Of a DNA stretch of 64,000 nt, positions 26,962 through 33,565 are shown piece by piece. This DNA is from Elmis aenea (lineage: Eukaryota; Arthropoda; Insecta; Coleoptera; Elmidae): the NCBI GenBank assembly GCA_947652605.1, contig OX393577.1, forward strand, positions 65,868,108 to 65,932,107, given 5' to 3'. A program made the position numbers and the translations under genes. Below the pieces are notes generated by a model, which worked only from the letters and a program-made list of their open reading frames with translations, did not search any database and was not told the origin of the DNA. The number at the start of each line of letters is the position of its first letter. Positions within the stretch are counted from its first letter, which is position 1.

Positions 26962-27612
26962 TTAGGCGATTAACATGGAATAGGTTTGCTTCATGGATTT
27001 AAGATTTATGTATTCGGGTAGAGATCGGGTAGAGAGCGCAGATTCGTACTCTCCATTGCTGAATATTCTTTCGTTTCCAATTTCGCGATATTCATAACAC
27101 TCGATTGACAGCGAGCGTTGCGAATAATTTGAATCGTAAGTACAGCGAACGGGTATTACTACGTCTTCATCGTATTCAAGTTTAAAATGTCTATAAAAAT
27201 TGTGTTCGCTTTCGATGATGCCGCCAATTTCCATCTCTCTATCGATTAGATGTCGTCTGAAGTCTTCGATGGCCTCTTCGCCGGTAACTAAATGCGGAGT
27301 TTCCGAAGAGGAGAATAGTTCGTCCGTTTCTAACGCCTTCGTCGTCGTCGGTGTTGATATATTTGAACTTGACGACGTTTCATCGTCGGGTTGCACAAAG
27401 TTGGCAGGTTCGAGCGTCGGCAAAGATTTACTAGGCGTTAGCAGTTTAAACGATAAATTAATCTGAACTGTTTGATTGCTCGGTAATTGAACATTAAATT
27501 TCGTTCGACTAATATGATCTGGCTCCAGTAGGTTTATTGGAATTGGTGAACCGATTGCTCCTCGTCGAATAATGAGAGGTAAAATAAGAAGAATAAAATA
27601 AATACTCTTCAT
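26962..27612 (-). CDS. Putative secreted glycoprotein (216 aa)
   Basis: No family recognised. A strong signal peptide (about residues 1-21, MKSIYFILLILPLII) precedes a polar, acidic protein with sequons (NQT, NLS, NIS, NYS) and a Ser/Thr-rich stretch at about 78-105. Two cysteines at about 160 and 174 could form a disulphide. No C-terminal membrane helix is evident, so it may be secreted or attached to the neighbouring membrane protein. The upstream region on this strand contains a TATAAAAG box near 27734-27741. An AATAAA signal downstream on this strand lies near 26903. Its ATG overlaps the TGA of a weak 65-codon upstream ORF that includes the TATA box, so that ORF is probably not a gene. 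Confidence 0.72.
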   Translation of the reverse strand: MKSIYFILLILPLIIRRGAIGSPIPINLLEPDHISRTKFNVQLPSNQTVQINLSFKLLTPSKSLPTLEPANFVQPDDETSSSSNISTPTTTKALETDELFSSSETPHLVTGEEAIEDFRRHLIDREMEIGGIIESEHNFYRHFKLEYDEDVVIPVRCTYDSNYSQRSLSIECYEYREIGNERIFSNGEYESALSTRSLPEYINLKSMKQTYSMLIA

Positions 27613-27819
27613 GTTAATGCTGCTGCTATCTGCTGATCGGATTTATTCGCTTTGCTGTCGGCACTTTCGCGGTACAAGATGCTGGCTGTATACGCGCGGG
27701 TTCGGACTAGTTTTTTGTCGACGCCTGAATTCGCTTTTATAAGATTAATCGTGCGCGCGCGCGCGCTTGTGGGGACTGATAAGGAATAATACGACGATAA
27801 AAACATCCGAATGATTCAT
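27613..27819 (-). promoter_or_regulatory. Promoter region of the 216-aa gene, with TATA box
   Basis: Minus strand reads CTTATAAAAGCG with TATAAAAG near 27734-27741, about 125 bp before the start codon. An alternating GC tract (GCGCGCGCGCGC, about 27752-27765) lies just upstream. The segment separates the integrase stop from the glycoprotein start. Confidence 0.5.
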
Positions 27820-28734
27820 TTATAAAATTGCGTTTTTATTAATCCAAGAATTGTGTGCGTCAGAAAAGCCTAACCATCTGACGTATACTTTATTTCTGCT
27901 TTTTTTTAAAACTTTTTGAACGAGGTAAACATTAGGATGCTTGGTCTTTAACAGTTCGTGCTCGTAAAAACAGCCTCGAATTTCATTGTCTTGATAGTCT
28001 TTGAGAATGTATGTGACAGGATTTGTATTTTTGAACGTTTTAATCGTAAAAATTTCCGTCGTCCAGTTGGGCGTGTAACCCTTCTCGAAAAGATGTTTAT
28101 ATTTGCTTATGCGGACCTTTTCTCCGACTTTGAATTTGGGCAATGGAAGCGTTTTGATTTTGCTATAGACAGTGTTTAATAATTTTTTCTCGTTTGTCGA
28201 ATTTACATCGCACGGGCGCATTTTGATGGTCGTATGAACTGTGCTATTGTATTTTTTGACGAGATCTCGAACGATATTGGTCCATTTGTAATTTCCATTC
28301 AGACTAAATTGTTTCCACATTAGGCCCTTCAGTGTCCGGTTGAAACGTTCGACGATCGATGCTTTTAAGGTTGTGAATGTCGAATAATGGTTGATGACAT
28401 GTTTTTTCATTAAATTTCCGAAATGAACATTATAAAATTCTTTACCGTCGTCTGTTTGTAGATGTTTAGGCGATTGTTTTATTAAAATTTGCTTCATTGC
28501 GTTCGTCACTTCGGGTCCTGATTTGGTTTTGATCGGTAGAGCCCATGCAAATTTGGTGAAAGCATCAATAACTGTCAGCAAATATCGGAATCCATTATTT
28601 TCGGACGAGTATTCACCCATTTCGACTAAATCTGCTTGCCAAAGATCGTTAATACCTTTTAGAATAACTGTACGACGTTTAAAGTTACGACGCGCCGGTT
28701 TGTGCAATTCATTTACTAGCTGTTGTTTGCTCAT
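27820..28734 (-). CDS. INT: Polinton integrase with chromodomain (304 aa)
   Basis: Retroviral-type (rve) integrase that inserts the element's linear DNA. The DDE triad is visible: D in DLWQADLVEM (about 35), D in LQTDDGKEFY (about 95) and E in ASIVERFNRTLKG (about 129). A C-terminal chromodomain covers about 268-304 (YLVQKVLKK then VYVRWLGF then SWINKNAIL), a fold that binds methylated histone tails in host heterochromatin. No N-terminal HHCC zinc domain is present, as in other short Polinton integrases. The ATG overlaps the stop of the upstream fibre-like gene (ATGA), suggesting one bicistronic mRNA. The insertion made a 6-bp duplication in satellite, consistent with this enzyme and with chromatin targeting (inference). 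Confidence 0.95.
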   Translation of the reverse strand: MSKQQLVNELHKPARRNFKRRTVILKGINDLWQADLVEMGEYSSENNGFRYLLTVIDAFTKFAWALPIKTKSGPEVTNAMKQILIKQSPKHLQTDDGKEFYNVHFGNLMKKHVINHYSTFTTLKASIVERFNRTLKGLMWKQFSLNGNYKWTNIVRDLVKKYNSTVHTTIKMRPCDVNSTNEKKLLNTVYSKIKTLPLPKFKVGEKVRISKYKHLFEKGYTPNWTTEIFTIKTFKNTNPVTYILKDYQDNEIRGCFYEHELLKTKHPNVYLVQKVLKKSRNKVYVRWLGFSDAHNSWINKNAIL

Positions 28735-29246
28735 TCTATTTTCATTCTTTTGTTTGTTGAAGGCGTATTTGTTGCCGCTGCTGATGGCCGCACACTACTC
28801 GATGATATCGATTGCGAGTTTAAGTTTTGTGTCGATGTCGAAGCAGCAGCAGCGACGGGGTTTTGCGCAACTTTTGTCACTTTCATATCGACTTCATGAT
28901 ATTGTTTTTCCAACTTTTTTATTGCTGTTTCAAGCTTTTTAATTGACTCGAAAGTGTTCATGATCTTTTGTCTCAATTCGTTTTTAATGGGATTCAAAGA
29001 CTGAGTAAATTTCTGATCGAAATAGGATTTCGTATCGGTTTTAACGAGTTTTGAACTTTGAGTAATTTGCTCATCGACATAAAATTTGTTAGTTGCGTCG
29101 GAATTTTCGGTGGGTTTACGTAGATTGCAAATGCGCTTATGTTTTATATCTACGTTACCGTCTACACTTAAAACGAACCCGGCTCGTTGTTGTTGGTGTT
29201 TTGTTGTTGTTGCCGCCAGAGAACGTCCGAATTTGTCGATGCCCAT
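28731..29246 (-). CDS. Fibre-like coiled-coil protein (171 aa)
   Basis: Candidate vertex fibre or attachment protein. The N-terminal peptide MGIDKFGRS is followed at about residues 30-60 by a segment (IKHKRICNLRKP, then SDATNKFYVDEQI) resembling the 'I-x-N-L-x-x-P...D-A-x-x-K-x-Y-V-D' motif that recurs in bacteriophage tail fibres. A helical heptad-rich region (about 85-120, FESIKKLETAIKKLEKQ) fits a trimeric coiled coil. The C-terminus is Ser/Ala/Asn-rich and disordered, ending in a basic KRMKIE. There is no globular knob, so it is much shorter than adenovirus fibre. It starts 36 bp after the upstream gene's stop and overlaps the integrase start by ATGA, so it is probably translated from a shared transcript. 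The motif match is by eye. Confidence 0.7.
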   Translation of the reverse strand: MGIDKFGRSLAATTTKHQQQRAGFVLSVDGNVDIKHKRICNLRKPTENSDATNKFYVDEQITQSSKLVKTDTKSYFDQKFTQSLNPIKNELRQKIMNTFESIKKLETAIKKLEKQYHEVDMKVTKVAQNPVAAAASTSTQNLNSQSISSSSVRPSAAATNTPSTNKRMKIE

Positions 29247-29282
29247 TTCGATAATGTTAAAAGTAAAACAAAAGCGCTGATT

Positions 29283-30194
29283 TTATACGATAATTTTAGC
29301 CTCTCGTAATTCTTCGATGATGCTGATAATTTCGTTATTGTGATTATTGTGTCCGGCTTGTTGCGATGCGAATAAAAGTTTAAGTCTGTCGACTAGTTCA
29401 TTGGGATCGTCCCAATATACGTAGTCGGTTTTATTTGTTGAAAACTCCATCAGCCCTGAGCCGGTGTGAATGCTTTTCGAAATATTTTTAATTAATTTAT
29501 ACTTAAAACTTTTATTGCCGGCAATCTGTTGTGTTTCGTCATAATTGCGATGCATCACATTACTTGCCCTAACGATTTCTAAATAATCAGAAATCTCGCG
29601 GTTATTGCAAAGTTGGAGATTCGGCTCTTTAAAAAAGATTAACAGTTTCAAGCCGTCTGTTAGCTTGTAGACCTTGTCGTTAATAAAGATATTTTGATTG
29701 TCCATTTCGAAAGGAGAATTGCCAATTTTCCAAACTTCATCATCGGCGCTGAAGTAAGGACCGTACTTATTATCAAAATCTGCGTTACTTATGTCGAGCA
29801 ATCGTATAGATCTGTCTGTCGATGACTCGCCTACTAATGAAGCTTCTGGCGATTCTTCTTCGGGGCTAGAATCGACAATAGACTCTGCGGGAATTATTGA
29901 TGGAGTGCCGATGCTCGACGACGGCATACTCGTCGTGTTTACTGCTCGTTCGTAACTCGATTTGGACTTCTTTTTTCTTTTCGATGGCGATGGCAATTCG
30001 GGCTCATCTATAAACGTGATCGCTCCAGATTTACCGCTATTTTTTCTCGTTAATTGTTTTAAAGGCGACGTAATCGGCTGCAAGATTTCTTCCCAACGAG
30101 CCGTACTCTCTAACCGACCAGATTTCAGCATTTTATATTTTTTTCGAATTATGTTTCGTGCAATAATAAGATCCTCGACTACTTTTTCTTTCAT
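29283..30194 (-). CDS. Conserved Polinton protein of unknown function (303 aa)
   Basis: An N-terminal basic helical region (MKEKVVEDLIIARNIIRKKY) leads into a Ser/Pro-rich linker with a basic KRKKKSK run (possible nuclear signal, about 73-80) and an acidic stretch (SPEEESPEAS). The folded C-terminal half contains YKLTDGLKLLIFFKEPN and YVYWDDPNELVDRLKLL, ending in a helix (EIISIIEELREA). I recall similar proteins as common hypothetical companions of arthropod Polintons, but no function is known to me. A scaffold or virion role is a guess. The first in-frame ATG is at 30194; the ORF extends five codons further only through a TTG. It is first in a tight minus-strand series with the fibre-like gene and integrase. 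Confidence 0.8.
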   Translation of the reverse strand: MKEKVVEDLIIARNIIRKKYKMLKSGRLESTARWEEILQPITSPLKQLTRKNSGKSGAITFIDEPELPSPSKRKKKSKSSYERAVNTTSMPSSSIGTPSIIPAESIVDSSPEEESPEASLVGESSTDRSIRLLDISNADFDNKYGPYFSADDEVWKIGNSPFEMDNQNIFINDKVYKLTDGLKLLIFFKEPNLQLCNNREISDYLEIVRASNVMHRNYDETQQIAGNKSFKYKLIKNISKSIHTGSGLMEFSTNKTDYVYWDDPNELVDRLKLLFASQQAGHNNHNNEIISIIEELREAKIIV

Positions 30195-30488
30195 CGTGAC
30201 AGCTTGCAATCATCGGCTACTACGAACAGCTTATGAAGAGGTTATGAACAGACTGCGAACAGGCTCGATCAGCTTTCGAACAGCTTCGATCAGCTCCTGA
30301 TAACAGCTTTGATCTGTTTTGAACAGCTTTGATCAGCTCCCGATACCGCCTTATAACAGACTATGAACAGGCTCGATCAGCTTTCGAACAGCTTCGATCA
30401 GCTCCTGATAACAGCTTTGATCGGCGGCGGCGGCGGCGGCAGCGGTTCCCGATAATCTAATGAGTCGAGCGATTGGTGTCGGCTTTAT
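30195..30488 (-). promoter_or_regulatory. Repeat-rich promoter region with 68-bp direct repeats
   Basis: Non-coding gap between the ATPase stop and the start of the 303-aa gene. Two 68-bp direct repeats (30247-30314 and 30355-30422) differ at two bases. They and the flanks are built from short reiterated words, chiefly GAACAGCTT and GATCAGCT. A TTATAAGG box on the minus strand lies near 30350-30357, between the repeats. A (CGG)n tract follows at about 30421-30440. The cluster could bind a factor repeatedly, as an enhancer or iteron set, for the downstream minus-strand operon-like group. Confidence 0.6.
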
Positions 30489-31184
30489 TTATAATAAAAT
30501 AAACGTATCGAATCCTTTCCGATATCGGCCGTTTTCTATCGAGCAATCTTTGTTGATGACCAAGAAATCGTATTTTTCCTTCCAACATTTCGAGCACATT
30601 TCGTGAAATTGTTCTAGTCGCATGTCCGTATTGACGTGATCCTCGTATATATGTTTTAAATTTAAATTATCTTGCTTAAAAATAATTAATAAATTCGCAT
30701 TATCGCGCACCAATTGTTTCGGAATATGGCTGTATGTTTGGCATAAGTAAAAGCTGTCGATTTCTTTATGGCGTCCTCTGCAAAAGTAGGATCTTATATG
30801 ATCCTGCTTTTCGCACGCAATGTCGTCAAAAATAAATATCGAATTTTGTTTCGCCTCCTCGAGCGGCAGAACGGCATTGTGTTCGGAAAAGGTATGATAT
30901 CCTATTTGTCTTATATCGGAAAACAATGTTTGCAGATATTCGTATTTAGGCTGATATAAAGATTTCGAATATATGTAAATATTTTCAAACTTTAAACCGT
31001 TGGGATGTTTAACTAAAGCTATTACTACGTTCGTCTTACCGCAACTAGAGGGACCTACAATTATCGCGCGAATACTGTTCGGCAATAATTTACTATGTTT
31101 GAAATGTTGTGTTGTTTGATCATCGTTTTGAATAACGTCGATATTTTTGATGGTTAATTTATCGTGTTGATCGATCAACCGCAT
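30489..31184 (-). CDS. ATP: Genome-packaging ATPase (FtsK/HerA-like, 231 aa)
   Basis: P-loop ATPase that pumps the genome into the capsid in the PRD1/adenovirus-like lineage. The Walker A motif GPSSCGKT is at about residues 44-51, and the Walker B FIFDD is at about 117-121. The SFYLCQTYSHIPKQLVRDN segment (about 145-163) matches the sensor region of Polinton and virophage A32-like ATPases. The length is normal for the family. Start: ATG at 31184; the divergent PLA2/minor-capsid gene begins 101 bp away, so the two share a bidirectional promoter. A plus-strand 63-codon ORF inside it is a shadow. Confidence 0.95.
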   Translation of the reverse strand: MRLIDQHDKLTIKNIDVIQNDDQTTQHFKHSKLLPNSIRAIIVGPSSCGKTNVVIALVKHPNGLKFENIYIYSKSLYQPKYEYLQTLFSDIRQIGYHTFSEHNAVLPLEEAKQNSIFIFDDIACEKQDHIRSYFCRGRHKEIDSFYLCQTYSHIPKQLVRDNANLLIIFKQDNLNLKHIYEDHVNTDMRLEQFHEMCSKCWKEKYDFLVINKDCSIENGRYRKGFDTFILL

Positions 31185-31285
31185 TTTATCGACTAAATAA
31201 AAAATATATATGTGCGACTATTTAAAATGAGTCAGCAGTACATGTAAAACAATGGTCTCGATAACAACAACAACATCTCTATAAA
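31185..31285. promoter_or_regulatory. Divergent promoter between ATPase and PLA2 minor capsid gene
   Basis: 101-bp intergenic segment. TATTTAAA at 31219-31226 is near-symmetric and could serve either strand, and ATATATAT near 31204-31211 could serve the ATPase. A TCAGCAGT initiator-like sequence lies about 15 bp after TATTTAAA on the plus strand. The TATAAAA immediately before the plus-strand ATG is too close to be that gene's TATA box. Confidence 0.5.
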
Positions 31286-32140
31286 ATGATTGAGCATAGA
31301 AAACCTTCGATCAAATGTAAGTCGACCGTTCGAGGTAAAGGTTTACTCAACAGGGCGATAAATAATTTGCCCTTCGAGTTGCACCTCCCAGGCGGCTATC
31401 AATATTGCGGTCCCGGCACGAAATTAAAAAAACGTCTGGCTAGAGGCGATCCAGGTATAAATCCTTTGGATCGTGCATGCAAAGAGCACGATATCGCGTA
31501 TTCTAAATCTAGAGATACGTCCGCAAGGAATCAGGCCGATCTTCGGTTGGCCGAAAGAGCTTGGGAGAGAGTCAAAGATAGCGACGCGAAATTTGGAGAA
31601 CGGACGAATGCGTGGTTCGTGACAAACATTATGAAAGGAAAAGCGAAACTGGGAATGGGTGCGAGAGCTAATAAATCCAAGAAAAAAAATGTTAAAACGC
31701 TACGTGCTGCGATGACGAGGAGTAGTAGGAGGAGTAGTAGGAGGAGTCGTAGTCGTCGTCGTCGGACTGTTGTAAAATCCAAGAAAACTAAAAACATTCA
31801 AAGCGCTATTAAGTTAGCGCTAGCAGCGGCAAGAAATAATGCGAAAAATAAACTAATCAAACTTCCGAAGACGGCAGCAGCACGGGTGATACCGATTCCG
31901 AAAGTAGGTGGGGTGTTACCTCTCCTGCCAATATTCGCCGGTTTATCTGCAATTGGAACCTTATCTGGCGGCGCGGCAGGTATTGCGAAAGCTGTTAGCG
32001 ATATAAAAACGGCGCGAAAACAATTGTCCGAAAGCGAACGACACAACAAAAAAATGGAGACAATTGCTATGGGCAAAGGACTATTTCTTAAACCGTATCG
32101 AAAAGGACTCGGTCTTTATTTAAAGCCAAAAAACTTTTAA
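31286..32140 (+). CDS. PLA2-domain minor capsid protein with basic and hydrophobic tails (284 aa)
   Basis: The N-terminal third (about residues 33-75) is a parvovirus-VP1-like phospholipase A2: calcium loop YCGPGTKL, then DRACKEHDIAY containing the His-Asp catalytic pair, cysteine and tyrosine. In parvoviruses this domain breaches endosomal membranes. It is followed by an Arg/Ser-rich DNA-binding-like run (about 145-165, SRRSSRRSRSRRRR) and an Ala/Lys-rich region. A hydrophobic segment (about 207-236, VLPLLPIFAGLSAIGTLSGG) resembles adenovirus pVI/pX-type lytic cores. The C-terminal motif is repeated (GKGLFLKPY and GLGLYLKPK). It begins the rightward late cluster; the stop is two bases before the protease ATG. 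Role inferred: entry and core protein. Confidence 0.9.
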   Translation: MIEHRKPSIKCKSTVRGKGLLNRAINNLPFELHLPGGYQYCGPGTKLKKRLARGDPGINPLDRACKEHDIAYSKSRDTSARNQADLRLAERAWERVKDSDAKFGERTNAWFVTNIMKGKAKLGMGARANKSKKKNVKTLRAAMTRSSRRSSRRSRSRRRRTVVKSKKTKNIQSAIKLALAAARNNAKNKLIKLPKTAAARVIPIPKVGGVLPLLPIFAGLSAIGTLSGGAAGIAKAVSDIKTARKQLSESERHNKKMETIAMGKGLFLKPYRKGLGLYLKPKNF

Positions 32141-32142
32141 AT

Positions 32143-32517
32143 ATGCTACCGACGACGACGACGACGACGACAAGAAGACGACCACTCGACGAGCTAGATT
32201 TATATAAGTTCGCAAAATATATTCCCAACTTTAGAGGCGTGTTTATGCTGGATACTCTGCCGTCCGAGCCTCGCCATACGGAATGCGGAATTGTGAATCT
32301 GGATACGTCGAACGGTCCGGGCACCCATTGGATAGCATACACTAAAAGAGGTGCGCGCGCAATATATTTCGACAGCTATGGAAACTTGAAGCCGCCCCGA
32401 CAGATCGTCCGCTATCTAGGAAAGAACATAAAGTATAATTATAATAGATATCAACCGAATGATTCTGTAATATGCGGGCATTTATGTTTAAATTTTTTAT
32501 TTACATGTGCTGTATAA
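32143..32517 (+). CDS. PRO: Adenain-like cysteine protease (124 aa)
   Basis: Virion maturation protease of the adenain/Ulp1 (C5/C48) fold. The catalytic His is in GTHWIAY (about residue 65), an acidic partner is in IYFDSYG (about 79), the oxyanion Gln lies in RYQPNDS (about 106) and the nucleophile Cys is in VICGHLCL (about 113). The order H-D-Q-C is correct and the size is compact as in other Polintons. The Thr-rich, Arg-rich N-terminus comes from a (GAC)n codon run. Start: ATG two bases after the preceding stop. An AATAAA overlaps its own stop region (32514-32521), so a transcript may end here. Likely substrates are the neighbouring minor capsid and core proteins. Confidence 0.93.
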   Translation: MLPTTTTTTTRRRPLDELDLYKFAKYIPNFRGVFMLDTLPSEPRHTECGIVNLDTSNGPGTHWIAYTKRGARAIYFDSYGNLKPPRQIVRYLGKNIKYNYNRYQPNDSVICGHLCLNFLFTCAV

Positions 32518-32565
32518 ATAAAGGATTCCATATGCATATCGTTTAGTTTTATTATAACCTTTACC

Positions 32566-33270
32566 ATGGCTAGAATATTAAATTTCTCTGGAAAACAATC
32601 CACTTTGTATGCGAATTATTTTCCGCCAATAGAATTAAATTCTGACTATGAGTGCGGTTTAGTTAGTCTATACACATATAATTCTATATCCAATATCCTT
32701 AAAAGGAATAACTTGTTTCATATTGGAAATGAAATAATTGAAATACCGGAAGGGGCGTATGAAATTGACGATATAGAAGAGTACATTAGAAGCGCGCTGA
32801 AAAGAATGCAATCACCGCCTACAGTTACGATTCGCGCCAACACTAACACACTCAAGACGGAAATCAAAACGACGCATCCAGTTTACTTTGACAAGGAGCG
32901 ATCGATTGGAGAAGTTTTAGGCTTTAGCAAACGTGTAATTCAACCAAACCAAATTGTCGCGTCTGATTTGCCTGTCAACATAAACCAAGTTAATTCTATC
33001 CGCGTCGAATGCAGCATAACTACGGGCTCGTATATGAACGATAGGCCTGTTCATACAATTCACGAATTCGCACCTGATGTTTTACCAGGATATAAAATAA
33101 ATGAAGTGCCAAAGAATATAATCTACCTACCCGTAAACACCAAGTCCATAAGTTCAATTATTATCAATTTGGTCGATCAGGACGGCAAATTGATCGATTT
33201 TCGCGAAGAAACTATCACATTAAGACTGCACTTAAAACCGAGCAGTAAGGCTGACGAGGGGCACCTATAA
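32566..33270 (+). CDS. Penton-like minor capsid protein (234 aa)
   Basis: By position between protease and major capsid protein and by length, this is the Polinton minor capsid (penton) protein, a predicted single jelly-roll that fills five-fold vertices. The sequence is beta-rich, starting MARILNFSGKQSTLYANYFP, with SDYECGLVSLYTYNS (about 26-40) and VYFDKERSIGEVLGFSKR (about 107-124), segments I associate with arthropod Polinton PX-type proteins. No membrane segment or signal peptide is visible. The start ATGG context is good (ACCATGG). It would be the docking site for a vertex fibre such as the 171-aa protein. The jelly-roll assignment rests on family knowledge, not on a structural match made here. 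Confidence 0.85.
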   Translation: MARILNFSGKQSTLYANYFPPIELNSDYECGLVSLYTYNSISNILKRNNLFHIGNEIIEIPEGAYEIDDIEEYIRSALKRMQSPPTVTIRANTNTLKTEIKTTHPVYFDKERSIGEVLGFSKRVIQPNQIVASDLPVNINQVNSIRVECSITTGSYMNDRPVHTIHEFAPDVLPGYKINEVPKNIIYLPVNTKSISSIIINLVDQDGKLIDFREETITLRLHLKPSSKADEGHL

Positions 33271-33361
33271 AACACGGATGCTCTGGGAATATCGTCTTAT
33301 GAGGTGCGCGGACATCGAAGAAATAAGATCTTAGTTTGAGATATTTTATTTTTTTTTAAAA

Positions 33362-33565
33362 ATGCTAATTTTTAATGACGGCAACAGCATAAATAAAAGT
33401 GTTCGAGCGTCCATTGCAAACGTTAGTTGTGCGGCTGATTTGAAAGGATCAACAACAACAACAACACCGACAGCAACTTCTGCAACGAAACGGTCTATTA
33501 TTGTCTTAACCGAACAAAATAAACAATTCTTAAAGTCTTTGGGATTAACTCTAACAATACAATGA
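33362..33565 (+). CDS. Small conserved Polinton protein upstream of MCP (67 aa)
   Basis: Short ORF with a Thr-rich middle (TTTTTPTATSAT) and a helical C-terminus (IVLTEQNKQFLKSLGLTL). The 'LT..N..FL.SLG' ending resembles small proteins I recall next to the capsid gene in other arthropod Polintons; the function is unknown. Its TGA overlaps the MCP ATG (ATGA), so translation could be coupled by termination-reinitiation, or the MCP could be reached by leaky scanning. The context supports a capsid accessory or scaffold role, without direct evidence. Confidence 0.7.
   Translation: MLIFNDGNSINKSVRASIANVSCAADLKGSTTTTTPTATSATKRSIIVLTEQNKQFLKSLGLTLTIQ

Noticed and set aside
27609..27806. 65-codon minus-strand ORF ending in an ATGA overlap with the 216-aa gene
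   Set aside because: It spans the TATA box and a GC-alternating tract, has no recognisable protein features, and is best read as promoter and 5' leader.
31280..31288. TATAAAA directly before the PLA2 gene ATG as its TATA box
   Set aside because: Transcription would start downstream of the ATG, and no later in-frame ATG precedes the PLA2 domain; TATTTAAA at 31219 is better placed.
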